Below are positions 30,018-38,297 of a stretch of DNA of 64,000 nt, piece after piece. The DNA is from Planctomycetota bacterium (GTDB lineage: Bacteria > Planctomycetota > UBA1135 > UBA2386): positions 1 through 64,000 of the forward strand of contig JADJPQ010000029.1 in assembly GCA_016713175.1 (NCBI GenBank). The letters run 5' to 3'. The notes under the pieces were generated by a model, which was not told the DNA's origin, searched no databases, and saw only the letters and a program-made list of their open reading frames with translations. The position numbers and the translations under genes were made by a program. How positions within the stretch are numbered: the first letter of the stretch is position 1; the number at the start of each line of letters is the position of its first letter.

Positions 30018-31643
30018 TCAGCCGCCGAACGTCGTCAGGAGCCATGGCAACAGCCGATCCGTCGGCAGCCAATCGCCGGTGTCGGGCGGCAACAGCCCGG
30101 GCGCGCAACCCGAGCGCACGAACGGCAGGATCAGGTCGGCGCGGTTGCTCAGCACATGCAGAGGCACGTCGCGCGTGTGGTCTGGCACCGGCATCACGGC
30201 TCCGATCGGCGGCTGGTGGTCGCCGACGATCAGCACCAGCGACGGTCGCGTCAACAGGGCGACGAAACCGAACACCGCGCGCAGCGTGTACTCGGTCGTC
30301 TCGAGGTACGCCGACACCACTTCCGGATGACGCAGGAAATTCATCGGCCCGAGCGGTCGCGTCGTCGCCGGCGGCACGAACCATTGTTCGCGCGGCGCGC
30401 GCCAGTCGTCGAACAGCCGCGGCACGAACGTGAACGGCGCGTGCGCGGTGGCAGTGACGAACTCGACGAACAACGGCGGCCGGTCGGCCGCCGCGACCCG
30501 TTCCAGCAACACGCGCAGCGAGTACTGATCCGGCGGTCCCCAACCGTGATCGGGGCCGAGGAACGCCAATTGCGGCCGGAACAACTCGTCGTGGAAACCG
30601 AAGAACCTGGCACCCTCGGGCCACGGCGTCGGCATGCCCCCCTGAACGGTCAGGCATCGCCAACCTGCCGCCGCCAGCCGCGCCGGCAACGGCCGCAGCG
30701 ACGACAACAGCAGCCGTTCCCATGTCCGTTGGTCCGGCACCGGCATGCCGCACAGCATCTGCATGTGCGCCAGCCACGAGGCGCCGCCGTAGATCGACGG
30801 ACGCACCCACCGCGTCGCCGAACCGAATCCGGCCGCCGCCAGCCGGGCGTCCTCGGCGCGCAGCAGTTCGCCGAGGCGCTCGCCCAGCACCGGCTGCCGG
30901 AACGGCGCCCGGCCGTACGATTCGGCGAACACGACGAACACATCGGTACCGCGGAGCTTGCCCAGGTCCTGCGGCAGCGCCGCCAACGTCGCCTCGGCCT
31001 GTCCGATGGCGGTGTCGATCCGTTGCGCGATCGTGCCGGGCGCCAGCCGCTCGCCGACCCAGGCCTGGACGTGGCCGACCAGAGCGAGCAATGCCGACCC
31101 CCGCCAGGCCCATGGGGTCAGGCCCGCCGACGCCGCCAGCATGCGCTGCATCGGCCACACGGCCAGCAGCAGCAGTACGATCGCACCGATCCGCGGTTGT
31201 GCGGCCGCGCGCAGCACCGTGCCGAACGACCAACGCAGCGCCACGACGAGCCCGAGCAGCAGCAGCCCGGCCAGCGTCAGCCAACCGACGCGGGGCGCCG
31301 TGGCCAGATCGTGCAGCAGCAGGTAGGTGAGGTCATCGATCAGCTCGACATCGTCGAGCCGGAACGGCCGATCGAAGCCGAGCTGGATCGCGGCATACGC
31401 GGCCCGGGCCGCGGCAGCCAGCAACAGACCCAGCGTGCAGGCCCAGGCGATGCCCCGGCCAAAGCCGCGCCGCGCCGCCACGGCCACGCCGACGGCCAGC
31501 AGACCGAGCAGGTCGGCGGCAGGCTGCCGCAACGCCCTGCCGGCTGGCTCGGGCTCCCACGCCATCGGCCACGCCGTGGCGACATGCAGGCATCCGAGCG
31601 CCAACAGCCAACGCCAGACCGGCACGGTCCTCGACTCAGCCAT
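30018..31643 (-). CDS. Multi-pass membrane enzyme of the alkaline phosphatase/sulfatase fold, LtaS- or EptA-like
   Basis: The 541-residue protein has about five transmembrane helices in its first 190 residues and an extracellular alkaline-phosphatase-superfamily domain after that. Metal and active-site residues of phosphoglycerol or phosphoethanolamine transferases can be placed: Glu in VFAESYG (near 239), a likely Ser nucleophile in YGGASW (near 280), His in ATAHAPF, and Asp-His in GDHQPP (near 474). LtaS uses E...T...H...DH in the same order. The reaction is probably transfer of a phospho-alcohol from a lipid to an exported acceptor. ATG 31643 overlaps the upstream stop by eight bases. It is the fifth gene of the run starting at 36123; that run includes a CDP-alcohol phosphatidyltransferase, which could make the lipid donor. 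The substrate is unknown. Confidence 0.75.
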   Translation of the reverse strand: MAESRTVPVWRWLLALGCLHVATAWPMAWEPEPAGRALRQPAADLLGLLAVGVAVAARRGFGRGIAWACTLGLLLAAAARAAYAAIQLGFDRPFRLDDVELIDDLTYLLLHDLATAPRVGWLTLAGLLLLGLVVALRWSFGTVLRAAAQPRIGAIVLLLLAVWPMQRMLAASAGLTPWAWRGSALLALVGHVQAWVGERLAPGTIAQRIDTAIGQAEATLAALPQDLGKLRGTDVFVVFAESYGRAPFRQPVLGERLGELLRAEDARLAAAGFGSATRWVRPSIYGGASWLAHMQMLCGMPVPDQRTWERLLLSSLRPLPARLAAAGWRCLTVQGGMPTPWPEGARFFGFHDELFRPQLAFLGPDHGWGPPDQYSLRVLLERVAAADRPPLFVEFVTATAHAPFTFVPRLFDDWRAPREQWFVPPATTRPLGPMNFLRHPEVVSAYLETTEYTLRAVFGFVALLTRPSLVLIVGDHQPPIGAVMPVPDHTRDVPLHVLSNRADLILPFVRSGCAPGLLPPDTGDWLPTDRLLPWLLTTFGG

Positions 31644-33258
31644 CGTCGCGCTCCAGTTCGATCCGCCCGTTCGCAACCACGACCCGACCCGGCAGCGGCT
31701 GCAGTTGTTGCGAGCGAACCGAGAAGCCGACGACGCGATGGCGTCTGCCCGCCGGCATGGCGCCGACCGGAACGGTCAGGCGGAAGGCCACGATCTTGCC
31801 GCCGGACTCGAACTCGGGCAGCGCCACCGCGATCACCCTTGCGGTCGGCTCGTCCGCCAGCAGGAACACCAGGTCCGGCGCCGCTCGCCAACGCGTCGCA
31901 TGCACGGTACCGACCACCTGATCGCCATCGATCCGAACGAGCGTGCCGACCGGCAACGCATGCGACGGCGGCGGCGCCAACGACGTCACCGCCGGCAGCC
32001 GCGGCAGCAGTCCGAGCGATCGCAGGGCGGGGATCGCCTGCACGTTGCCCACCGGCACAGGCACGTCGTTGGCCAGGTGTTCGGCGACCGCCACCGCGGC
32101 CTCGCCGCGCCGCAGCACGGCGGCCTGCAGCTTCAGTACTTCGAAGCCGCGGTGCCAATCCTGCACGCCGAGAACGACGGCGCCAGCGACCAACGCCGTC
32201 AGCACCGAGCGCGACAGACAGGCGACGAACACCCCGACCATGCCCGGGGCCAGCAGCGCACCCCCCGGACCGAGTTCGCGCATGGCGGCCGCCGGCAGTT
32301 CCAAGCTACCCCAGCGCTCGGCGTCGAGCACCGCGGCGAACACCGGCCAGGCCACCAGGGCATGGCAGGTCGGCACCAGGCCGGGCGCGGTCGGCGCCCG
32401 GACCGCGAACGGCCCCATCAGCACGCACAACCACGCCAGCACACCGGCCGCCATCGCGTCCGCATTCAGGTTCGGCAGCAGGTCGGGCAGCCGTTCACCC
32501 GTCGCACGCAGCAGCGCCAGCACCGTCGCTCCAGGCGCCGCCAGCAGCATGGCCAACACCCCCGACGCGGTGTGCGTCGGCGGTGCCGCCGATACCGTCG
32601 CGAGGATGCCGGCCACGGCAACGCAGGCCAAGGCACCAAAACCGTTCGGCTGCCCCGAACGCCGACACCATCGCAGCACGGGAAACGCCAGGGCCAGCCA
32701 TACCGCCGCCCCATGCATGTGGCAGAACGGTGCCAGGAACGCCGCACCGGTCGCCAGCAACAGACATCCGCCTCCAGGCCGACGACCACACAGTGCGTGC
32801 AACCCGACCAGCAGGCACGCCGTCGCGGCAAAGGCGCCCACCCGTTCGCCGAGCAGCCAGGCGCCGGCGTACGCGGGCGAGAACACCGCCAGCGCCAGCA
32901 CGGCCGCCGCGAGACCGGAGAATCCCGGCGCGATCAACCCGACCCGTCGGAGCAGCCGCACCAACAGCAACGTGATGACGACGCCCGCGCCCCAATTGGC
33001 CAGCGCCGCGAGCCCGAGGTCACCGCCCGCCGCCGTCACCGCCAGTCGGTGCAACACGCGCGCGAGCCAATGCGCCGGTCCCTCGCCGAAGTCGCCGAGG
33101 TCCGCCCAGGTGTGCACCGACGGCGACTCCTGCAGCCGCAGACGCCAGGCCACCGGCTCCGGGACCCGGCTGGCCCACGCCAACGTCCACACCAAAGGCA
33201 ACACCAGCAGCGGAATCGCCACCGCCCAGGGAAGCCAGTTGCGCGCCCGTGAAGTCAT
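31636..33258 (-). CDS. Polytopic membrane protein, possibly GT-C-type glycosyltransferase
   Basis: The product has about 540 residues from ATG 33258 (MTSRARNWLPWAVAIP). It has ten or more hydrophobic segments (for example VAIPLLVLPLVWTLAW, GVVITLLLVRLL, LACVAVAGILATV) and a soluble C-terminal part of about 150 residues. An acidic loop between helices 1 and 2 (WADLGDFGEGPAHWLARVLH) is where GT-C glycosyltransferases carry their acidic catalytic motif, but the classic DE or ExD is not clear, so the class is only suggested. The start overlaps the upstream methyltransferase stop (ATGA), and the end overlaps the LtaS-like gene start. Its position suggests that it modifies or exports the product of this locus. 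Confidence 0.6.
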   Translation of the reverse strand: MTSRARNWLPWAVAIPLLVLPLVWTLAWASRVPEPVAWRLRLQESPSVHTWADLGDFGEGPAHWLARVLHRLAVTAAGGDLGLAALANWGAGVVITLLLVRLLRRVGLIAPGFSGLAAAVLALAVFSPAYAGAWLLGERVGAFAATACLLVGLHALCGRRPGGGCLLLATGAAFLAPFCHMHGAAVWLALAFPVLRWCRRSGQPNGFGALACVAVAGILATVSAAPPTHTASGVLAMLLAAPGATVLALLRATGERLPDLLPNLNADAMAAGVLAWLCVLMGPFAVRAPTAPGLVPTCHALVAWPVFAAVLDAERWGSLELPAAAMRELGPGGALLAPGMVGVFVACLSRSVLTALVAGAVVLGVQDWHRGFEVLKLQAAVLRRGEAAVAVAEHLANDVPVPVGNVQAIPALRSLGLLPRLPAVTSLAPPPSHALPVGTLVRIDGDQVVGTVHATRWRAAPDLVFLLADEPTARVIAVALPEFESGGKIVAFRLTVPVGAMPAGRRHRVVGFSVRSQQLQPLPGRVVVANGRIELERDDG

Positions 33259-34106
33259 GCGGTCCCTTGCCGACGGAACGTCAGCGCGAGGTAGCGCACG
33301 AGGCCACGGCCGTACAGGTTCTCGAGCTGCAAGCCGCCGGCGAACGCCCGCAGCAGCGCGCGCTGCGATGTGGTCGGCGTGACGTTCGCCAAGGCCGACA
33401 GCGCCGCCGCCGCGACGCGGCACCACCACCGTGGCCGGCGCGGCACCTGGTCGGTCAGGTCATGGACCGCGGTCGCCGACAAGCCGACCATCGCCGCCGC
33501 CGCGCGCAGTTCGGCGGCGGTGCGCAGGGTCGGTGAATGCCAGGCGCCAGCAAGGCGGCGGAATCCGCGTGCGGTGGTGCCATCGACGCGCAGATCGTCG
33601 ACGACGACGAACGTGCCGCCCGGTCGCAGCGCCGTGCCGATCGCCGCCAGCGCTGCCGGCCAGTCGGCCAGATGGCACAACGATTCGACGGCGATCACCA
33701 GGTCGAACGCCGCGACCGGCAAGGCCGCGAGGCCCTGTTCGCGGAACTCGCAGCGATCCGCCAGCCGCAGTGCTGCCGCCTGTTCGCGAGCGCGCAGGAC
33801 CTGGAACGGCGACGGTGTGATGCCGACGTAGCGCCCGGGGCACCTCGCCGCCCAGTGCAACACCGTCGCGCCGAAGCCGCACCCGACATCGAGCACTGCC
33901 GGAGCCGTTGGCGTGCCGGCGTACACCAGGAGCCAGTCGTGCAGGCCGGTCACCCCCGCCGCGGGACCATCGCCTCGAGGAGCGGCAAGCCGCTTGTGCA
34001 GTTCGAGTCCTTGGCCGGCCGGACGGTTGCCGCGTCGCCGCCAGACATGGCGGGCCAGGGCTTCATACATCGCCGCTTGCGCGTTCGCGTCGTGACCTGG
34101 CGTCAT
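33255..34106 (-). CDS. Class I SAM-dependent methyltransferase
   Basis: The protein has about 283 residues from ATG 34106. Motif I is VLDVGCGFGATVLHW near residue 72, followed by YVGITPSPFQ (acidic residue replaced by Thr-Pro, as in the tocopherol/sterol-type group) and FDLVIAVESLCHLADW, then LRPGGTFVVVDDL. This arrangement is typical of small-molecule C- or O-methyltransferases of the ubiquinone/tocopherol group. Both ends overlap neighbours by four bases (ATGA), so translation is coupled to the fused methyltransferase upstream and the membrane protein downstream. The substrate is unknown; in context it may be the CDP-alcohol- or pterin-derived product of the locus. Confidence 0.85.
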   Translation of the reverse strand: MTPGHDANAQAAMYEALARHVWRRRGNRPAGQGLELHKRLAAPRGDGPAAGVTGLHDWLLVYAGTPTAPAVLDVGCGFGATVLHWAARCPGRYVGITPSPFQVLRAREQAAALRLADRCEFREQGLAALPVAAFDLVIAVESLCHLADWPAALAAIGTALRPGGTFVVVDDLRVDGTTARGFRRLAGAWHSPTLRTAAELRAAAAMVGLSATAVHDLTDQVPRRPRWWCRVAAAALSALANVTPTTSQRALLRAFAGGLQLENLYGRGLVRYLALTFRRQGTA

Positions 34107-35422
34107 CGCGCGTTCCTCAGCACGAACAGGAACTCGTTGCACCAGCGCAGCGGCAACAGGCTGCCGGCGACCGGCTCGTCCTGGCCCGGGCGACGCCGCC
34201 GCCACCACCGTCGCAGCCGTTGCCGCGGCCACTGGTCGGGCACGACGGTGTCGATCGCGAATCCGGCGGCGAGGAACCGCTGCTGCCATTGCGACAGCGT
34301 AGCCGCATCCTGATGGCCCGCCACCTCGCGCCGGCCCAGCAATTCGCGCCACAGCCGCCAGACGAGCGTGTCGGCATTGCGGACGAGGAACACGAACCGG
34401 GCCTCTGGATGCGCGACTCGCCGCATTTCAGCGAGTGCGCGCGGGCGATCGAGGAACCGCTCCAGCGAACCGATGCAGGTCACCGCATCGAACGTCGCAT
34501 CGGCGAACGGCAGTTCGAGCGCGGAGCCGGCAACCAGTCGCGCCGCCGGCGCGTTCTCGGCGGCCAGCTGCAGGGCGGCGCGCGACAGGTCGATGCCAAT
34601 GGCAATGGCGCCACGTTCGGCGCCCGCACGCAGCAGATGACCGGGCCCACAGGCAACGTCGAGCAGCGTCATGCCGGGCCGGGCACCCAGCAGTTGCAGG
34701 TAGATCGGGTAGGCGTCGTACGGTCGCACGTAGTGCAAGCCGCGCCGGCGGTAGGTCGCATCGAACCACGCGGCAACCGTCGGCTCATCGACGGCGTCGT
34801 CGCGATCGTGGGTCAGCAGGTAGCGCGGCACGGATCGGCGGTAGCGGCGATAGGGCTCGCCGAGCCGCGCGTCCAGATGGTCTTCCTCGAGCAGCACGCG
34901 GCGATGCATGTTGACGGCCCAGACCACCATGCCGACCCAGACCAGTGCACTCGGCAACACCAGCGCCAGCCCGAGCCAGCACAACGCCATGCCACACAGG
35001 CCGGGATTACGCGACCAGCGGAACAACCCATCGGCCGCGGGCACGGCGGCGCGCCGCTGCCGCAGTTGCAGCACCGAGGTGGCCGTCACGAGGCGGCCCA
35101 GCAGGAACAGCACGACGCCGGCCCAGGTGACGCCGACCGACGGCGCGATCACGACACCAGACCAGGCATGCGGGACACCGACCGCGACCAGCGCGGGCGC
35201 CAGGAACGCGACGACCCCGAACACCGTCGGCAACAACCACAGCAGCCCGCGGCGCCACAGCGGTGCCATCCGCACCGCCAACAGCCGTTCGCCGGTGGCG
35301 CGCGTGTCCGCATCCGGCGCGAACAACTGCCAGGTCGATGCCTCGCTCGGGATCGGGAAGCACGTGATCTCGACCAACAGCGACAGATAGCCGAGCAGCA
35401 GCAGCACGTCCGCCAGGGTCAC
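34103..35422 (-). CDS. Fusion of an isoprenylcysteine/phospholipid methyltransferase-type membrane domain and a class I SAM methyltransferase
   Basis: The protein has 439 residues starting at GTG 35422, chosen because it forms a GTGA overlap with the upstream stop; longer starts would run through the whole upstream gene. Residues 1 to about 195 contain five or so hydrophobic segments and end in the ICMT/PEMT signature: SRNPGLCGMALC, then LLEEDHLDARLGEPYRRY. Residues from about 220 are a soluble SAM methyltransferase with LLDVACGPGHLL (near 256), GIDLSRAAL, LPFADATFDAV and FVFLVRNAD. Membrane-embedded ICMT-type domains methylate lipid thiols, carboxylates or amines, so two methylation steps may be linked in one chain. 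The fusion is unusual, and I do not know of a characterised example. The substrate is unknown. Confidence 0.8.
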   Translation of the reverse strand: MTLADVLLLLGYLSLLVEITCFPIPSEASTWQLFAPDADTRATGERLLAVRMAPLWRRGLLWLLPTVFGVVAFLAPALVAVGVPHAWSGVVIAPSVGVTWAGVVLFLLGRLVTATSVLQLRQRRAAVPAADGLFRWSRNPGLCGMALCWLGLALVLPSALVWVGMVVWAVNMHRRVLLEEDHLDARLGEPYRRYRRSVPRYLLTHDRDDAVDEPTVAAWFDATYRRRGLHYVRPYDAYPIYLQLLGARPGMTLLDVACGPGHLLRAGAERGAIAIGIDLSRAALQLAAENAPAARLVAGSALELPFADATFDAVTCIGSLERFLDRPRALAEMRRVAHPEARFVFLVRNADTLVWRLWRELLGRREVAGHQDAATLSQWQQRFLAAGFAIDTVVPDQWPRQRLRRWWRRRRPGQDEPVAGSLLPLRWCNEFLFVLRNAR

Positions 35423-36123
35423 GCGGTCCTCCGGGTCAGCAACCAGCGGGCATCGGCGCTGAACGACCAGACCAGCAGCACGACCGCCACGGCGGTGGCC
35501 GCATCGGCGACGACCCGCGGCATCGCCGGACACAGCGCCAGCAGCAACGCCACCATCACCGCGGCGCAAACGCGCCGACCACGCGAGTTGTCGCCATCCT
35601 GCGGTTTCGGCTCGTGCGCCGGGCGCCGGGCCAACGTCATCGCCAGCACGAACCACCAGCGCAGCGCGGGCAACACCAGCACCCAGCGCGCACCACCGAT
35701 CGCAACGACCGCGAGCGCCAGACCGAACACGGTGAACTGATCGGTCTCCATGTCGAGGATCGCGCCAACTTCGGAGCCGCCGAACCGCCGAGCCAGAGCG
35801 CCATCGAGCAGATCGGCCGCCACGACAACCAGGCCAAGCGACCACCACCACCAGTCCGATCCAGGCGCCGCCGGCAGCAGAGCCAGCAGGACACAAAGCA
35901 GGACCAGGCGGCCGGCGGTGGCACCGTTCGCCGCCGTCGTCCGGGCCTCGAGCAGCAGCCACAGCCAGGCCCACGACGCCGCGATCCCGAACGCGATCCA
36001 GTTGCCGCCGTGTGCCAGGGCCTGCGGCCAGACCGCAGTCGCTCCCAGGACGCCAACACCGACAACCGCCTGCACGCGCAACCAGCGTGTCAGTGCGGCG
36101 ACCGGAAGCGTCAGCGTCGGCAT
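35419..36123 (-). CDS. CDP-alcohol phosphatidyltransferase family protein
   Basis: This 234-residue integral membrane protein carries the full family signature D-x2-DG-x2-AR-x8-G-x3-D-x3-D, read as DLLDGALARRF, then GAILDMETD, at about residues 104-128. Around it are six or so hydrophobic helices. Such enzymes join CDP-activated alcohols (usually CDP-diacylglycerol) to a second alcohol with loss of CMP. Specificity cannot be read from the sequence. ATG 36123 is the first gene of the minus-strand run and faces the RibD_C-type gene across a 94-base divergent promoter region. The next gene starts at a GTG inside its stop. It may produce a lipid intermediate used by the LtaS-like enzyme or by the pterin-type enzymes. 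Confidence 0.88.
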   Translation of the reverse strand: MPTLTLPVAALTRWLRVQAVVGVGVLGATAVWPQALAHGGNWIAFGIAASWAWLWLLLEARTTAANGATAGRLVLLCVLLALLPAAPGSDWWWWSLGLVVVAADLLDGALARRFGGSEVGAILDMETDQFTVFGLALAVVAIGGARWVLVLPALRWWFVLAMTLARRPAHEPKPQDGDNSRGRRVCAAVMVALLLALCPAMPRVVADAATAVAVVLLVWSFSADARWLLTRRTA

Positions 36124-36217
36124 GCCGCAAGCCTACGCGGCCCGATCGCGCGACGTGGTATGCTGTCCGTCGTCGCACTGCACCTCGGAAACTGCACCTC
36201 GGAATCCGCCTCGCCCG
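36124..36217 (+). promoter_or_regulatory. Divergent promoter region with extended -10 and tandem 14-bp repeat
   Basis: The 94 bases lie between the divergent starts at 36123 (minus) and 36218 (plus). TGGTATGCT (36156-36164) looks like an extended -10 element for rightward transcription. A perfect tandem repeat of ACTGCACCTCGGAA follows at 36177-36190 and 36191-36204, ending 13 bases before the RibD_C-type start codon, which is suitable for a repressor or activator. Part of this region (about 36112-36155) resembles 41494-41535, upstream of the second plus-strand gene pair of the locus. No -35 is convincing. Confidence 0.45.
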
Positions 36218-37216
36218 ATGTCGCCCGTACCATCGCCAGATCCGGCTGCCTGGCCGGCGTTGCTCGCCGCCCGAACCCGGCTTCGCCAGACGCCGCAGGA
36301 CTTCGCGCTGGTGCAGCGTGCCGGCGGTTGGTCGTGTGCCGCCATCGACGACGACCTGCACGGCGCGGCTGCGGTCGTCTTCGTGGCGATCACCGGCGTG
36401 ATTCCCCTGCACGCGGCGCGATTGGCGATGCCGTGCAGCGTGTTCGTCCCGGGTTCAGGCGCCGCGGCAGCGAGCTGGCTGCATCCGGGTGAACGTCCGG
36501 TCGCCGCCACGACGCTCGACTTCCTGCGCCTCTACCTGCCGGTCCTGGTCGGCTGCGCGACCGCGTGGCGACAGCAGCGCGTGTTCGTCACCGCGCACCT
36601 GGCGCAGACACTCGACGGTCGGATCGCCTGCACCTCCGGCCAATCGCAGTGGATCGGCAACCAGGCCAACCTGATCCACGCCCACCGGCTGCGCGCGCTG
36701 CACGACGCCGTACTGGTCGGCTGTGGCACGGTCGAGCGCGACGATCCGCAGCTGACGGTACGTCAGGTGGATGGCCCGCAACCGCGCCGCGTCGTGCTGT
36801 CCGGCAGTGGCCGGGTGCTGACCGGTGATTACCGCGTGTTCGCCGCCGCCGGTTGCGTCGTGCTGACCGCGAACCGCCAGGCGGCGCCACGCGCACGCGT
36901 CGACATCGCGCGGCTGCCAGACGAAGGCGGCCGGCTCGCCGCCGACACCGCCTGCGCGGCGCTGTGGCAGCGCGGCCTGTGGTCATGCTACCTGGAGGGC
37001 GGCGGCACCACCGTGTCGACCTTCCTGCAATCGCGGCGGATCGATCTGCTGCATTTGCACCTGGCGCCGATCGTGCTCGGTTCGGGCATCCCGGGCTTCT
37101 CGCTGCCGGAAGTCGCGACGATTGCCGACGGCACGCGTTTCCAGATGCAGCCGTTCGCCCTCGACGGCCACGTGCTGTTCGAGTGTCGGCCGGAGGCCGA
37201 CGTCGCCGCGTCGTGA
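36218..37216 (+). CDS. RibD C-terminal (dihydrofolate-reductase-fold) NADPH reductase
   Basis: The 332-residue protein consists of an N-terminal region of about 115 residues with no recognised domain and a RibD_C/DHFR-fold domain. Family signatures are VTAHLAQTLDGRIA (near residue 125), GQSQWIGN, LRALHDAVLVGCGTVERDDPQL and PRRVVLSGSG, with a glycine-rich LEGGGTT near the NADPH site. The cytidine-deaminase-like domain of bifunctional RibD (HAE, PCxxC) is absent, so it is not the riboflavin enzyme. A reductase acting on a pyrimidine or pterin intermediate is likely. The next gene starts at a GTG overlapping this stop (GTGA), and the divergent partner is the CDP-alcohol phosphatidyltransferase. 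ATG 36218 follows the tandem 14-bp repeat by 13 bases. Confidence 0.85.
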   Translation: MSPVPSPDPAAWPALLAARTRLRQTPQDFALVQRAGGWSCAAIDDDLHGAAAVVFVAITGVIPLHAARLAMPCSVFVPGSGAAAASWLHPGERPVAATTLDFLRLYLPVLVGCATAWRQQRVFVTAHLAQTLDGRIACTSGQSQWIGNQANLIHAHRLRALHDAVLVGCGTVERDDPQLTVRQVDGPQPRRVVLSGSGRVLTGDYRVFAAAGCVVLTANRQAAPRARVDIARLPDEGGRLAADTACAALWQRGLWSCYLEGGGTTVSTFLQSRRIDLLHLHLAPIVLGSGIPGFSLPEVATIADGTRFQMQPFALDGHVLFECRPEADVAAS

Positions 37217-38217
37217 TCCCGGCTCGCGGCTACTTCGCCACCGCACCGGGTCGCGGCGAACTGCGACCGCTGGAACTGCCACCACCGCGGCCCGGCGAAT
37301 GCCTGCTGCAAGGCGTGTGTTCGGGCATCAGTGCCGGCACCGAACGCCTGGTCGGCCAGGGCCTCGTTCCCGAACGCGCGTTTGCGGCGATGCGCTGCGC
37401 GCACATGCGCGGAACGTTCCCGTTCCCGGTCCAGTACGGCTACTGCTGGATCGGCACCGTCGCCGACGGCCCGGACGCAGGCCGGCGGGCCTTCACGATG
37501 CACCCGCACCAGGACCGCATCGTCGTGCCGCGCGCCGAGCTGCATGGGTTGCCGGACGAACTGCCGGACGCGCGCGCCACGTTGCTGCCCAACCTCGAGA
37601 CGGCGCAGAACGCGGTCTGGGATGCCGACCTGACCGGCGATGAACCGGTCCTGATCGTCGGTGGCGGCGTCGTCGGTCTGCTGCTGGCGTTCGTGCTGCG
37701 CGCGCACCGGGGCACCGTGGTGCTCGCCGAACAGCATCCACAGCGCGCCGCTGCCATCGCCTCGTTGCCGTGGCTGCGGCAGGTGCAGCGGCCCGAAGCG
37801 GTGCCACGCGGGGCCTTCGCGGTGGCGTTCCACGCGACGGGCCACGGCGCCGGCCTGCAGACCGCGATCGACGGCCTCGGTTTCGAGGGCCGCGTGGTCG
37901 ACTTGTCGTGGTACGGCACCCGACCCGTCACCCTCGACCTCGGTGGCGACTTCCATTGGCAACGCCTGTCGATCCTGAGCTCGCAGGTCGGCCACGTCGG
38001 CAGGAGCCAGCGCGGGCGCCTGCGGTCGCGCGAACGGATGGCGGCAGTGATCGAACTGGCAGCCCGGCACGGCGGCGACCTCGATCGGCTGGTCGATGGC
38101 GCCGGCATCCCGTTCGCGGCGCTGCCGGCATTCATGTCCGAACTGTGTCGTGGCGCAGCCACCGCCCCGATGGCGGTCGTCGCCCATGGATCCTTGCCCG
38201 GACGGGCTTTCGAGTAG
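37213..38217 (+). CDS. MDR-family (zinc-type alcohol dehydrogenase-like) oxidoreductase
   Basis: The protein has 334 residues starting at GTG 37213, overlapping the RibD_C-type stop by four bases. The N-terminal GroES-like domain contains CSGISAGTERLVGQG and FPVQYGYCWIGTV, then HPHQDRIVVP; the second domain has NLETAQNAVWDA (near 128) and a Rossmann glycine motif VGGGVVGLL (near 150). From memory, this sequence type (BchC-like MDR with SGxSxGTE, YGY and HPHQ) recurs in gene clusters with 6-PTPS-like and RibD_C-like proteins in other bacteria; I could not check this. Classical catalytic zinc ligands (C-x-H-E) are not visible, so it may be a zinc-free NAD(P)-dependent enzyme. Substrate unknown. 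Confidence 0.8.
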   Translation: MIPARGYFATAPGRGELRPLELPPPRPGECLLQGVCSGISAGTERLVGQGLVPERAFAAMRCAHMRGTFPFPVQYGYCWIGTVADGPDAGRRAFTMHPHQDRIVVPRAELHGLPDELPDARATLLPNLETAQNAVWDADLTGDEPVLIVGGGVVGLLLAFVLRAHRGTVVLAEQHPQRAAAIASLPWLRQVQRPEAVPRGAFAVAFHATGHGAGLQTAIDGLGFEGRVVDLSWYGTRPVTLDLGGDFHWQRLSILSSQVGHVGRSQRGRLRSRERMAAVIELAARHGGDLDRLVDGAGIPFAALPAFMSELCRGAATAPMAVVAHGSLPGRAFE

Positions 38218-38297
38218 CCACCGAGCCGGCGGTGCGGCGAGACTACCGGGGCCTTGCGCAGCCTGGCTGCGCCTGCACCGATCGGAGAACCAATCGA

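Noticed and set aside
26393..30433. A 4-kb plus-strand open frame opposite NagZ and NagB
   Set aside because: It is arginine/histidine-rich low-complexity sequence, while the minus strand encodes clear enzyme motifs.
36218..37216. RibD of riboflavin biosynthesis
   Set aside because: The deaminase domain with its zinc motif (HAE, PCxxC) is absent, and no other riboflavin gene is adjacent.
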